Assembly: GCA_964616165.1 (NCBI GenBank)
Contig: CAZTTS010000007.1
Span: 1 to 63,147 of the forward strand
Direction of reading: 5' to 3'
Length of the DNA stretch: 63,147 nt
DNA from: CAZCCM01 sp964616165
GTDB taxonomy: Bacteria > Bacillota > Clostridia > TANB77 > CAG-508
A model generated the notes under the pieces. It saw nothing but the letters and a program-made list of their open reading frames with translations. It did not search any database and had not been told where the DNA came from. Made by a program: the position numbers and the translations under genes. Shown here piece after piece: positions 1-9,156 of this stretch; positions within the stretch are counted from its first letter, which is position 1; each line of letters begins with the position of its first letter.

Positions 1-972
1 TTAAAAACTCCAATTTTATCAATAGCTGGAGCTGCAGAAGGAATAAAATACTTAGCAGAAGAAATGGAAGAATCTTTAACAACTCCAACAGTAACAATTG
101 AAGATAAAAAAGAAATTTTGGAAGAACAAGAAGAGTGGGTTGAAAAAATTAAAGTTCACCTAGAATATATGAATGATATTATTACAGCTGTGAAAGGACA
201 AGCTACAACCTTTACTACTGAAAGAGAAGAAAGATTTACAGTAAAAGATTTATTTAAAAATGTTGATATGTTGACAGCACATGAATTCAAAAATGCATTA
301 ATTGAATTAGAAATTATTAATAATGTGCCAAATAATAAATATATTAAAGGAGACTTCAACTCTTTGCTGCAAATTATAAATAATATTGTTGTAAATGCCA
401 TCCAAGCATATGACAAAAAAACTAAAGGCAAAGTGCAATTAATAGCTAATATAGGAGACTTAAGTGAAAACTTAGTTATATCTGTAAGAGATAAAGGAAA
501 AGGAATGTCACAAGAAGTTCAAGAAAAGTTATTTAAGCAAATGGTTACAACTAAAGGTAAATATGGAACGGGATTAGGACTATATATGTCATATTCAACA
601 ATTAAAGGTAAATTCCAAGGAGAAATTAAGTTTGAATCTAAAGAAGGAAAGGGCACTACATTCCATGTAATTTTACCATCAATAGAAAAAAGAGAAGAAA
701 TATTAAATGGTAATATATATAGAAGTGAACAAAGCAGTATTGGGGGAAAATCAGAAATAGAACAAACTGAAAGTTCAAGAGTAGATGTGTATCACAAAGA
801 AGCACAAGAAGCAGTAGAAAAGTTTAATCAAGAGTACGAAAAAGAATCTAGTAAAAAAACTACTTTGGCAAATTATAATGTTAAAAACCCAAAGACTATT
901 AATCAGAATAAAACAAATTTTAAAGAAAAAAATAAAACAAAAAGCAAAGATCAAAGCAAAACAAAAAAGTAA
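1..972 (+). CDS. Sensor histidine kinase, C-terminal part (5' end outside window)
   Basis: The reading frame is open from base 1, so the gene begins upstream; 323 residues are visible. The visible protein opens with LKTPI, the sequence that normally follows the phospho-accepting His of the HisKA H-box, so the His probably lies just outside the window (inference). A HATPase_c domain follows: N-box around NIVVNAIQAY (visible residues about 128-137), then DKGKGMS (G1) and the ATP-lid GTGLGL. The last 90 or so residues form a Lys/Glu/Gln/Asn-rich, low-complexity tail with no recognised domain. The kinase would autophosphorylate and pass phosphate to a response regulator that is not visible here. 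It is followed by a clear terminator, so it is not cotranscribed with nrdD. Confidence 0.85.
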   Translation, partial: LKTPILSIAGAAEGIKYLAEEMEESLTTPTVTIEDKKEILEEQEEWVEKIKVHLEYMNDIITAVKGQATTFTTEREERFTVKDLFKNVDMLTAHEFKNALIELEIINNVPNNKYIKGDFNSLLQIINNIVVNAIQAYDKKTKGKVQLIANIGDLSENLVISVRDKGKGMSQEVQEKLFKQMVTTKGKYGTGLGLYMSYSTIKGKFQGEIKFESKEGKGTTFHVILPSIEKREEILNGNIYRSEQSSIGGKSEIEQTESSRVDVYHKEAQEAVEKFNQEYEKESSKKTTLANYNVKNPKTINQNKTNFKEKNKTKSKDQSKTKK

Positions 973-1066
973 AATTATAATAAAAAAATCAAAAAAAATC
1001 AGAAAGAAAATAAAAAGTTTTTGCAAATAAAAATTGTAATATAACTTTTTTTGATTAAAAAAACGA

Positions 1067-1100
1067 GCCTATATTAAAGCTAGAAATATAGGCGTTTTTT
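1067..1100 (+). terminator. Rho-independent terminator after the histidine kinase
   Basis: A perfect 9-bp stem (1067-1075 with 1085-1093) encloses a 9-nt loop and is followed by a run of six T at 1095-1100. Confidence 0.85.
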
Positions 1101-1392
1101 GTTGTTTATTTTAATTTAGTAACAAAACAAAAAATAATGAAACCTAAATGTAATAAAAAACGATTTTTAACAATAAAACAAAAATAACAAAAATTAATCT
1201 AACGACACATTGCACAAAATAATTAAGAGCAAATAGCAACTTTTTGGGGAAGCCTTAATTTAAAAGGGATATAGCGACTACAATTTAATTAAAAGTTACA
1301 CAATTTAATATATTATATTTTAATATTTTTTCCAAAAATCACAAAAATATAAAAAATCATTTTTTTTAAATGTTTAGTTTTCAAAAAATGTG
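1101..1392. other. Long AT-rich leader region upstream of nrdD
   Basis: No gene is seen between the terminator at 1100 and the nrdD promoter. Most is A/T-rich, but 1201-1290 is locally richer in G and C and can fold: 1221-1227 pairs with 1254-1260 around a loop containing a run of four G. Half-sites resembling the NrdR box (ACACAAT) occur near 1309, but a full paired NrdR site is not convincing. I could not match it to a known riboswitch class. Confidence 0.4.
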
Positions 1393-1421
1393 TTGACAAA
1401 AAAATCATCTAAATATACAAT
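1393..1421 (+). promoter_or_regulatory. Sigma-A type promoter for nrdDG
   Basis: TTGACA (1393-1398), 17-bp spacer, TACAAT (1416-1421). It lies 33 bp before the nrdD start codon and is followed by the ribosome site AGGAGG at 1441-1446. Confidence 0.8.
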
Positions 1422-1454
1422 GAGCTTACCCTAAAAAATCAGGAGGAAGAAGGA

Positions 1455-3848
1455 ATGAAAAAAACAAAAACACAAGTAGAAACGAAAGTGGCCGAAACGC
1501 AAGATGACAACAAAATAGATATTGTAGTTATTAAAAGAGATGGCAAAAAAACAAGTTTTGATGGAACTAAAATAGCAGTTGCAATTCAAAAAGGTTTCCA
1601 TGCAGTTAATGAAGATACAGGAGAAAGAAAGTATGAAGAGAAGGATGTTAATAAAGTATATAATAAAGTTATATCAGACATTAAAAAACTTTCTGAAATA
1701 ATAGATAAAATTAAGATTGAAGAAATTCAAGATTTAATAGAAAAGAATTTAAAGGGATTAAAATACAATGATGTATATGAAGCCTTTTCATCATATAGAG
1801 AAAAAAGAGCTAGATCTAGAGAAATGTTTTCTGATGAAAAAAGGCAACATAAATTTATTAAAGTAATTGAAAGCTTAGGTTTACCTGCAGTAGATAATGA
1901 TATTAAAAGAGAAAATGCAAATGTTGATGGTGATACTGCAATGGGACAAATGCTTCAATATGGAAGCACAGTGTCTAAAGAATTTGCACAAGCATATTTA
2001 ATAAACAAAAAAGCTTTAGCTGCACATGAAGGTGGCGATATTCATATACATGATATGGATTTTTTACCGATGGGAACAACAACATGTTGTCAAATTGATT
2101 TAAATAAATTGTTTGAAGGAGGCTTTTCAACAGGGCATGGATTTTTAAGAGAACCTCAAAGTATAATGTCATATGCATCTTTAGCTGCAATTGTTATTCA
2201 AGCAAATCAAAATGATCAACATGGTGGACAATCTTTGCCTGCATTTGATTTTTTCATGGCTCCTGGAGTTTTAAAAACATTTAGAAAAGAATTAAAACAA
2301 CAAATAAGAGATATGATGGACTTCACTGATATGGATGAAACTTTAGATTTTGAAAAAATAGTAGAAAAAATTAATGAAATTAAAACAATAGATATAGATG
2401 TAAACTATTTTAAAGACTTTATTAAAAATACTCCAAAACTTAAAAAACAATTTGAAAAAGTAATAGAAAAAGCAATGGCTAAAACTGACAGATCTACATA
2501 TCAAGCAATGGAAGCTTTTATACATAATTTAAATACAATGCATTCAAGAGCTGGAGCACAGGTACCATTCTCATCAATTAATTTTGGAACTGATACATCT
2601 CCTGAGGGAAGAATGGTATTAAAGAATTTCCTTCTATCAACAGAATCTGGATTGGGTAAGGGTGAAACTCCAATATTCCCAATTTCAATTTTTAAAGTAA
2701 AAGAAGGGTTAAACTTTAATCCTGAAGATTCAAATTATGACATGTTCCAATTAGCATGTAGAGTTTCAGCAAAAAGATTATTCCCTAATTTTTCATTTAT
2801 AGATGCTCCATATAATTTAGAGCCTTATGTTGAAGGAGATTATAGAACAGAAGTTGCATATATGGGATGTAGAACAAGAGTTTTAGCAAATGTATATGAT
2901 AAGAAAAAAGCAATAACTACAGGAAGAGGAAATATATCTTTTACTAGTATAAATTTACCAAGAATTGGAATAAAACATGGTATTATCAATGGACAAGAAG
3001 CTGATTTAGAAGGATTCTTTGCTGAATTAGAAGAAAAAATGGATATTGTAAGAGATCAATTATTAGAAAGATTTAAAATACAATCAAATAAAAGAGTATA
3101 TAATGCTCCATTCTTAATGGGACAAGGTGTATGGGAAGATGGTGATAAATTAAAACCATCAGACAAGGTTGGAAAACTTATTAGAAATGGAACTTTATCA
3201 ATAGGATTTATAGGATTAGCAGAATGTTTAACAGCTTTAATTGGAGAACATCATGGTGAATCAGAGAAGGCTCAAGAATTAGGATTAAAAATTATAGGAT
3301 TTATGAGAGATAAATGTGATGAATATGCCGAAGATAAAAACTTCAATTTCACATTATTATCTACTCCAGCTGAAGGATTATCAGGACGATTTACAAGAAT
3401 AGATCAAGCTGTTTTTGGGAAAATAAAAGGAGTTACTGATAAAACATATTATACAAACTCATTCCATATACCTGTTAAAGCAAAAATTTCTGCAGCTGAA
3501 AAGATTAAAAAGGAAGGAAAATACCATGCATTAACAAATGCAGGTCATATAACTTATGTAGAATTAGATGGAGATCCAACTGAAGATTTAGAATCATTTG
3601 AAAAAATTATAAGAATGATGAAAGAAGAAGGTATTGGATATGGAGCAATTAATCATCCAGTTGATAGAGATCCAGTTTGTGGATTTACAGGAATAATTAA
3701 TGATATTTGTCCAGGATGTAATAGAAGAGAAGATGATGTTAAATTTGAAAGAATTAGAAGAATTACAGGATACTTAGTTGGAACAGTAGATAGATTTAAT
3801 AATGCAAAACAATCTGAAGAAAAAGATAGGGAGAAACATACTTTATGA
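1455..3848 (+). CDS. nrdD: Anaerobic (class III) ribonucleoside-triphosphate reductase
   Basis: This oxygen-sensitive glycyl-radical enzyme reduces ribonucleoside triphosphates to dNTPs using formate or thiol reductant. The 797 residues fit the family. The N-terminus holds an ATP-cone regulatory domain (about residues 24-125, opening VVIKRDGKKTSFD). The C-terminus has the radical motif RRITGYLVGT, with the radical-bearing glycine at residue 772. Just before it are Cys742, Cys752 and Cys755 (VCGF...CPGC), likely metal-binding; one position of the usual four-Cys set is not a Cys here. The start is fixed by AGGAGG 8 nt upstream. The stop overlaps the nrdG start by 4 nt (ATGA), so the two are translationally coupled. 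Confidence 0.97.
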   Translation: MKKTKTQVETKVAETQDDNKIDIVVIKRDGKKTSFDGTKIAVAIQKGFHAVNEDTGERKYEEKDVNKVYNKVISDIKKLSEIIDKIKIEEIQDLIEKNLKGLKYNDVYEAFSSYREKRARSREMFSDEKRQHKFIKVIESLGLPAVDNDIKRENANVDGDTAMGQMLQYGSTVSKEFAQAYLINKKALAAHEGGDIHIHDMDFLPMGTTTCCQIDLNKLFEGGFSTGHGFLREPQSIMSYASLAAIVIQANQNDQHGGQSLPAFDFFMAPGVLKTFRKELKQQIRDMMDFTDMDETLDFEKIVEKINEIKTIDIDVNYFKDFIKNTPKLKKQFEKVIEKAMAKTDRSTYQAMEAFIHNLNTMHSRAGAQVPFSSINFGTDTSPEGRMVLKNFLLSTESGLGKGETPIFPISIFKVKEGLNFNPEDSNYDMFQLACRVSAKRLFPNFSFIDAPYNLEPYVEGDYRTEVAYMGCRTRVLANVYDKKKAITTGRGNISFTSINLPRIGIKHGIINGQEADLEGFFAELEEKMDIVRDQLLERFKIQSNKRVYNAPFLMGQGVWEDGDKLKPSDKVGKLIRNGTLSIGFIGLAECLTALIGEHHGESEKAQELGLKIIGFMRDKCDEYAEDKNFNFTLLSTPAEGLSGRFTRIDQAVFGKIKGVTDKTYYTNSFHIPVKAKISAAEKIKKEGKYHALTNAGHITYVELDGDPTEDLESFEKIIRMMKEEGIGYGAINHPVDRDPVCGFTGIINDICPGCNRREDDVKFERIRRITGYLVGTVDRFNNAKQSEEKDREKHTL

Positions 3849-4423
3849 AAATAAGATTAGCAAATGAACTTCAAACAGATAGTATAGTAGATGGTGAAGG
3901 AATAAGAACTGTTATATGGACTCAAGGATGTCCTCATCACTGTAAGGGCTGTCATAATCCTCATACATTTAATTATAAAGGTGGATTTGAAACTGATGTT
4001 AAAGATGTAATAAGAGAAATTTCTACTATTCAAATGCAGGATGGTATAACCTTTTCTGGAGGAGATCCTATGATTCAAGCAAAAGCTTGTGCTAAAATTG
4101 CTAAGGCTACTAAAGAATTAGGTTTGTCTGTATGGGCATATACTGGATATACCTTTGAAGAACTAATCGAAAAAAGTATTCTAGATCCAAGTATAATGGA
4201 GTTTTTAAAACATATTGATGTCTTGATAGATGGTAGATTTGTTTTAAAAGAAAAAAGTTTAGATATTTATTATAGAGGATCAAGAAATCAAAGAATAATT
4301 GATGTACAAAAAACACTTAAAAAAGGCAATAAAATTGTTTTAATAGATAAATATATGAAAGATAAGCCTGTGAGAAAGTTTAGATATGAAAATTTATATC
4401 AAGCTAATGGGGTTTATGTATAA
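3845..4423 (+). CDS. nrdG: Anaerobic ribonucleotide reductase activase (radical SAM)
   Basis: NrdG uses a [4Fe-4S] cluster and S-adenosylmethionine to generate the glycyl radical on NrdD. The signature CX3CX2C is at Cys29, Cys33 and Cys36 (QGCPHHCKGC). The SAM-binding GGD segment (TFSGGDPM) follows near residue 73. Its 192 residues are slightly longer than the Escherichia coli protein. It overlaps nrdD by 4 nt and ends at a terminator, which makes nrdDG a two-gene operon for anaerobic dNTP supply. Confidence 0.96.
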   Translation: MKIRLANELQTDSIVDGEGIRTVIWTQGCPHHCKGCHNPHTFNYKGGFETDVKDVIREISTIQMQDGITFSGGDPMIQAKACAKIAKATKELGLSVWAYTGYTFEELIEKSILDPSIMEFLKHIDVLIDGRFVLKEKSLDIYYRGSRNQRIIDVQKTLKKGNKIVLIDKYMKDKPVRKFRYENLYQANGVYV

Positions 4424-4496
4424 ATTAGTATAATAATCAAATATATATTTGAATTTTATAAATAATTTTCCTAAAAAAATAAAATGTATCAAATAG

Positions 4497-4517
4497 AAAA
4501 GAGCTTTGCTCTTTTTT
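4497..4517 (+). terminator. Terminator of nrdDG
   Basis: An 8-bp stem (4497-4504 with 4508-4515), a 3-nt loop and T-run 4512-4517 lie 73 bp after the nrdG stop. Confidence 0.8.
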
Positions 4518-4536
4518 ATTTAATTACTAGTGATTA

Positions 4537-4565
4537 TTGACTTTAAACAAAAATTCCTTTATAAT
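4537..4565 (+). promoter_or_regulatory. Strong sigma-A promoter for rpsU
   Basis: TTGACT (4537-4542), 17-bp spacer, perfect TATAAT (4560-4565). Confidence 0.85.
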
Positions 4566-4606
4566 ATACACATTGAAAGAAAAAGCTTGGGAAGGGGGTG
4601 CATTTA

Positions 4607-4780
4607 GTGCCAGAAATTAAAGTAAAAGATGGAAATTTAGAAGACGCAATTAAAAGATTTAAAAGACAATGCGCTCGTAATGGAATTATTCAAGAAATAA
4701 AGAAAAGAGAAGCATATGAAAAACCAAGCGAAAAAAGAAAAAGAAAAGAAGAGGCTGCAAGAAAAAGAAGACTAATTTAA
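4607..4780 (+). CDS. rpsU: 30S ribosomal protein S21
   Basis: This is a small basic ribosomal protein of the 30S subunit platform, near the anti-Shine-Dalgarno region. The 57 residues begin MPEIKV and include the conserved stretch AIKRFKRQ. The very basic C-terminus (KRKRKEEAARKRR) is typical. Two GTG codons are possible, at 4598 and 4607. I choose 4607 because the protein then matches the family start, and because the ribosome site AGGGGG (4593-4598) sits 8 nt upstream and would overlap the earlier GTG. It is monocistronic, with its own promoter and terminator. Confidence 0.93.
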   Translation: MPEIKVKDGNLEDAIKRFKRQCARNGIIQEIKKREAYEKPSEKRKRKEEAARKRRLI

Positions 4781-4810
4781 TTAACAATTAAAGCTGATAA
4801 GACCTAAGAG

Positions 4811-4846
4811 TGATGTAGAAATATCAATTTTTACATCATTTTTTTA
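4811..4846 (+). terminator. Terminator of rpsU
   Basis: A 7-bp core stem (4811-4817 with 4832-4838) can extend inward past a mismatch by A-T pairs. It is followed by eight T at 4839-4846. Confidence 0.75.
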
Positions 4847-4848
4847 TA

Positions 4849-4877
4849 TTTACATTAAAAAATGGGTATGATATACT
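4849..4877 (+). promoter_or_regulatory. Promoter of the 4902-13693 operon
   Basis: TTTACA (4849-4854), 17-bp spacer, TATACT (4872-4877), with a TG dinucleotide one base before the -10 (extended -10). AGGAG at 4891-4895 then serves the first gene. Confidence 0.7.
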
Positions 4878-4901
4878 GAATGTAATTATAAGGAGAAATA
4901 A

Positions 4902-5969
4902 ATGAATCAAATACTTGATTATGGCGAGAACGAACAAAATACTTCTGTAGATCAAGAAAGTATTAATATGCAGTCAAAAACTATGGAAGATTATTATCAA
5001 AAACCTGAAACTAATTATCAATCTCAAATGAATTATAGTAAAGAAAAAGATAGCAAAAAAAATATTAAAGTTTTTGCTATAGCTTTAGGAGTTTTTGCAC
5101 TGGTAAGCCTTATAATTGCCATAGGTATATTCTTCTTTACTAATAAAAAAGGTTCAGAAAAACCAGGTATTACTAATGAAATTCCGAAGATATTAATGGT
5201 AGAAAATGATAAAACGATAGAAGTAACGGCTACATATAGTGGGACTTTAGAAAAATTAATTTATACTTGGGGGGAAAATCCTGATCAAATAATACCGGGT
5301 GCCGGGCTAAATACAATAACAGCAAGTATTGAAAAATATTTAGGAACACAGGTTTTAAAAATAAAAGTTATAGCTCAAGATGGTAATGAAGCATATGAAG
5401 AAAAAGAATACACTCAAGAAACTGGCCCAGACATGGATAAACCTAAAATAGATTTTCAAATAACAGATACTAAAAAACTTAAAATAACAGTTCGTGATAA
5501 TGTTGCAATAAAATCATTTAAATATTATTGGAATGATGAAGAACCAATAGAACTGGCAGAAGCTGCTGGGAGAACAGAAGCCTCAGTTGAATTAGAAATA
5601 TTAAAAGGTAGAAATACTATAACAGTAATAGCTATAGATGAATCTGATTTACAAACAATAGAGGAAAAAGAGTATACTGGAAAAGAAACTCCAGTTATTA
5701 CAATGTATGTAACTGCAGATAAGAAAAGTGTTATAGTTACAGCTACACATGCAGAAGGTATTTCTGAAATTATTACCATATTAAATGGAACAGAAACTAA
5801 AAAAACTTATGAAGGTGATTTAATAAAAGAAGAAGTTAAACTTCAAATTACACTACAACCAGGTGATAATGTATTAGAAGTAAAAGCAAAGTCTGTTGAT
5901 GGTGAGACCGCAACAATTAAAGGGCAAGCGAAAGCACCAGCACTAACAGTAAATACACAAGCAGAATAA
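4902..5969 (+). CDS. Membrane-anchored protein with tandem Ig-like domains, function unknown
   Basis: 355 residues. The N-terminal 50 or so are hydrophilic and Gln/Asn-rich, presumably cytoplasmic. One transmembrane helix follows (about residues 54-80, ending FFFTNKKG). The rest is outside and looks like three to four beta-sandwich repeats of about 80-90 residues, each with patterns such as KKLKITVRDN, NTITVIAIDES and DNVLEVKAKS. These resemble bacterial Ig-like or cadherin-like folds. No enzyme motif is seen. It is first in a run with signalling genes (REC-GGDEF, response regulator, kinase), so it may be an envelope sensor or scaffold; that is inference from position only. Confidence 0.6.
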   Translation: MNQILDYGENEQNTSVDQESINMQSKTMEDYYQKPETNYQSQMNYSKEKDSKKNIKVFAIALGVFALVSLIIAIGIFFFTNKKGSEKPGITNEIPKILMVENDKTIEVTATYSGTLEKLIYTWGENPDQIIPGAGLNTITASIEKYLGTQVLKIKVIAQDGNEAYEEKEYTQETGPDMDKPKIDFQITDTKKLKITVRDNVAIKSFKYYWNDEEPIELAEAAGRTEASVELEILKGRNTITVIAIDESDLQTIEEKEYTGKETPVITMYVTADKKSVIVTATHAEGISEIITILNGTETKKTYEGDLIKEEVKLQITLQPGDNVLEVKAKSVDGETATIKGQAKAPALTVNTQAE

Positions 5970-6000
5970 GAAAAATATTAAAATACAAAAGAAGGATCAT

Positions 6001-6936
6001 ATGTACCAAGACCTATATGTAATTGATGATGGGAATGAAGCTTTTCAATATCTTGAAAGTTGTTTTAAAAAAGAGAAAACAAAGTTTTGTTTTGTAAAAG
6101 TTAAAACAATTAATATTGAAGAAAAATTAAAGCAAATTCCATCAATGATAATTATAGATGAAGATGGAATTGATATAGATATATTTGAATTAATTAATAG
6201 AATTAATGAAAATGAAGATAATGCAAATATACCAAAACTAGTGCTTTCATCCAATCCTAGTAAGCAACATAGAATTCAAGTGTTGGAAGCAAAGATTTTA
6301 TTTTATATAAGGAAACCTGTAGAAGATAAATATATAATGACTATAATTCAAAACCTAGCTAAACTAATATATCTTAATAGAGGAGTCAGTCCTTTAACAG
6401 GTTTGCCAGGGAATGCTCAAATAGAAACAGAGATGAAGAGAAGACTATACAATAATGAAGACTTTGCTGTTATCTATGCAGACCTAGATAATTTTAAAGC
6501 ATATAATGATGTTTACGGATTTGCTAATGGTGATGAAGTAATAAAATTTACAGGGAAAGTATTATCAGATAATGTGCATAAAAATGAAACTGAAGAAGAT
6601 AATAACTTTATAGGACATATTGGAGGAGACGATTTTATTGCTATTATAAATAAAAAAGATTCGTATGATCTTGCTACAGATATTATAAAACAATTTGATA
6701 AAGAGATACTACAATTTTTCAATGAAGACGACATAAAAAAAGGATACTTAGAAGTATCGAACAGAAGAGGTATAATAGAGCTATTTCCACTTACAACTAT
6801 TTCTCTTGGTATAGTTGAAGTATCAGCTAAGCAATTTGATAATATATTGGAAGTAGGAGAACTTGGAGCACAGGTTAAACATAAAGCTAAGAAAATTCAA
6901 GGTAGTTCTATTGTAATTAATAGAAGATTATCTTAA
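6001..6936 (+). CDS. Receiver-GGDEF protein (probable diguanylate cyclase or degenerate relative)
   Basis: 311 residues. Residues 1-125 resemble a response-regulator receiver: hydrophobic strand ending at Asp53 (IIIDEDG), VLSSNPS, and the conserved Lys-Pro pair (IRKPV, Lys105). The acidic pocket near residues 9-10 (DD) is kept. Residues 130-300 are a GGDEF domain with the metal-binding segment YADLDNFKAYND and an active-site loop GGDDF (208-212), a variant seen in active enzymes. The RxxD inhibitory site normally about five residues before GG is absent, so product feedback is not expected. It would make cyclic di-GMP in response to phosphorylation. It sits 13 bp before a response regulator gene, in the same transcript as a kinase. 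Confidence 0.8.
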   Translation: MYQDLYVIDDGNEAFQYLESCFKKEKTKFCFVKVKTINIEEKLKQIPSMIIIDEDGIDIDIFELINRINENEDNANIPKLVLSSNPSKQHRIQVLEAKILFYIRKPVEDKYIMTIIQNLAKLIYLNRGVSPLTGLPGNAQIETEMKRRLYNNEDFAVIYADLDNFKAYNDVYGFANGDEVIKFTGKVLSDNVHKNETEEDNNFIGHIGGDDFIAIINKKDSYDLATDIIKQFDKEILQFFNEDDIKKGYLEVSNRRGIIELFPLTTISLGIVEVSAKQFDNILEVGELGAQVKHKAKKIQGSSIVINRRLS

Positions 6937-6949
6937 AAGGAGTTAAAAA

Positions 6950-7687
6950 ATGGAAAATGAAGAAGCTAAATTAGTATTGGTAGTAGACGACGAGGAACCA
7001 ATCAGAGAACTTCTTACTTACAATCTTGAAAAGGAGGGATATCAGGTAATTGAAGCAGTTGATGGTGAACAAGCAATTAGATTAATTGAACAAGAAAAAC
7101 CAGACTTAGTATTATTAGATATTATGCTTCCTAAAAGAGACGGAATCTCAGTATGCAAATATGTTAGATATTCATTAAATATGCAAGAATTGCCTATTTT
7201 AATGATATCAGCAAAAGGAGAGGAAACAGACAAAATAGTTGGTTTAGAAATAGGCGCAGATGATTATATTACTAAACCTTTCCAAGTTAGAGAAGTTATG
7301 GCCAGAGTAAAAGCAAATCTTAGAAAAGCTGAGCAATACAAAAATGCTAAAGAAGAATCACCAGAATCAGGTTTATTGAAAATTGGTGATTTAGAAATCG
7401 ATTCATTTAAAAGAGAAGTAAGAATTAGAGGCAAAGTAATTGAGCTTACTAAAAAAGAATTCGATGTTTTAAAATATTTAGCAGAACAAGAAGGAAAAGT
7501 TGTTTCAAGAGAAGATTTATTACAACAAGTTTGGGGCTATGGTGAATATGTTGGGGAAATCAGAACTATTGATGTTACAATGGCAAGATTAAGAGACAAA
7601 ATAGAAAGAAAAAAAGGCAGTCCAGAATTTTTAATAACAAAAAGAGGTGTAGGCTATTATATAGCAGATTCAACAGACAAGGAATAA
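6950..7687 (+). CDS. OmpR/PhoB-family response regulator
   Basis: 245 residues. Receiver domain with acidic pocket DDEE (13-16), phospho-acceptor Asp57 (LLDIMLP) and the TKP motif with Lys109. A winged-helix DNA-binding domain follows (about 142-240, containing GKVIELTKKEFDVLKYLAE and the recognition-helix region TIDVTMARLRDKIE). It is close to the PhoP/PhoB/WalR group, but I do not assign a specific regulon. The ribosome site AAGGAG lies just upstream. The kinase gene starts one base after the stop, so the two form a cognate pair. Confidence 0.93.
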   Translation: MENEEAKLVLVVDDEEPIRELLTYNLEKEGYQVIEAVDGEQAIRLIEQEKPDLVLLDIMLPKRDGISVCKYVRYSLNMQELPILMISAKGEETDKIVGLEIGADDYITKPFQVREVMARVKANLRKAEQYKNAKEESPESGLLKIGDLEIDSFKREVRIRGKVIELTKKEFDVLKYLAEQEGKVVSREDLLQQVWGYGEYVGEIRTIDVTMARLRDKIERKKGSPEFLITKRGVGYYIADSTDKE

Positions 7688-7688
7688 A

Positions 7689-9140
7689 ATGACGAAAAGA
7701 CTTAAGTTAACAATCATTATTTCAATATTGCTTTTGGTAGTATTTATTATTGGCACGACTACAGTGTACATATTAAAGTATTTTACTACTGATGTTGCAT
7801 TAAGAAATTTACAAATTTCAACAGATGGCAGTATTATAGAAAAATATGATGAGCTAATAAATCAATCAAATGTTTTTAGAAAATTTATGCAAGTACAAGC
7901 TGTTATTTTGGCATTTACTGTAATGTTAGCCATAGTATTAGCTCAAAGCATTTCTTTTCCAATTAAAGGATTACTAGAAAAAGCTAAGAAATCTAGTGCT
8001 ACATCTAGTAATTTAGGAACATTAAAAAGAAAAGATAGAGAAGACCTTGCATTGGATGAACTTTCAGAACATTTAACAGAAGTTAATTTAAAATTTAAGT
8101 CTAAATATGAAGAAGCACTAAGTGAAAAAAAGGAAATTGAAAAAATATTAATAAATATGGCAGATGGAGTTATTAGTTTTAACTTGCAAGGTCAAATTAC
8201 ACAAATTAACTTAGCTGCTACAAAGTTTTTGGAAGTTGAAGCGAATGATACTTTTGCAGAAATATTTGGGAAATATGGATTAGATCTTGATATAGAAAAA
8301 ATAATATATATGAAGGATTGGGCAAATCAAAATACAAAAATCAATATTAATGACAAATCATATAATATATTTTTCGCTCCAATATTAAAAGATAATGGAG
8401 AAAAAGCAGGAATAACAACTGTTATTCAAGATGTAACCGAACATGTTAATTTAAATTTAATGAGAAAAAGATTTGTTGCAGATGTTTCGCATGAATTAAA
8501 AACTCCAATTACATCAATAATGGGTTATTCAGAAACTTTATTAGATGAAGAAATTGATCCTGAAATGAGAAAGAAGTTTATTAACAGAATGATAGTTGAA
8601 TCGCATAGAATGTCAGACTTAGTACAAGACTTATTAACATTATCAAAATATGATTCAGCTGAAGTAACAACAAATAAACAAGAATTTGATTTACCAGATT
8701 TAGTTAAAATTTGTGTTGATAGATTTAATTTAGAAGCTGAGAAAAAAAGAATAAGATTAGAAAATTTTGTTACAGCAGATGTGCCTTTAGTTTTTGCAGA
8801 TAGAGAAGGCATTGAAAAAGTTATTATTAATATTTTAAGTAATGCAATCAAATATACGAGTGAAGATGGACATATAAGTGTTTATGTTGGATTTGTATAT
8901 AATGATGCATATGTAAAAGTAAAAGATAATGGTATAGGTATAAAACCTGAAGATATAGAAAGAATATTTGATCGTTTTTATAGAGTAGATAATTCACGAG
9001 TTAGAGAAAAGGGTGGAACAGGTTTAGGTTTGTCTATAGCAAAAGAAATTTTAACACAAAACTCAGGGCAAATAGATGTTAAAAGTGAATTTGGTAAGGG
9101 TACAGAAATTGTAATACGTATACCTACAAAAAAGAATTAA
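7689..9140 (+). CDS. Membrane sensor histidine kinase (cognate of preceding regulator)
   Basis: 483 residues. Two membrane helices (about 7-28 and 67-87) flank only about 38 residues outside the cell, so it probably senses something in or near the membrane. A PAS domain covers about 148-255. HisKA has the H-box FVADVSHELKTPITSI with phospho-acceptor His267. HATPase_c shows an N-box (NILSNAIKYTSEDG), DNGIGI and GTGLGL. A HAMP linker is short or degenerate. The layout is PhoR/WalK-like but shorter. One base separates it from the regulator gene. Confidence 0.93.
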   Translation: MTKRLKLTIIISILLLVVFIIGTTTVYILKYFTTDVALRNLQISTDGSIIEKYDELINQSNVFRKFMQVQAVILAFTVMLAIVLAQSISFPIKGLLEKAKKSSATSSNLGTLKRKDREDLALDELSEHLTEVNLKFKSKYEEALSEKKEIEKILINMADGVISFNLQGQITQINLAATKFLEVEANDTFAEIFGKYGLDLDIEKIIYMKDWANQNTKININDKSYNIFFAPILKDNGEKAGITTVIQDVTEHVNLNLMRKRFVADVSHELKTPITSIMGYSETLLDEEIDPEMRKKFINRMIVESHRMSDLVQDLLTLSKYDSAEVTTNKQEFDLPDLVKICVDRFNLEAEKKRIRLENFVTADVPLVFADREGIEKVIINILSNAIKYTSEDGHISVYVGFVYNDAYVKVKDNGIGIKPEDIERIFDRFYRVDNSRVREKGGTGLGLSIAKEILTQNSGQIDVKSEFGKGTEIVIRIPTKKN

Positions 9141-9156
9141 TATATAGGAGAATAAT

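Noticed and set aside
1201..1290. Known riboswitch (cobalamin, cyclic di-GMP, TPP, purine) upstream of nrdD
   Set aside because: The conserved boxes of these classes are not present; kept only as an unassigned structured patch.
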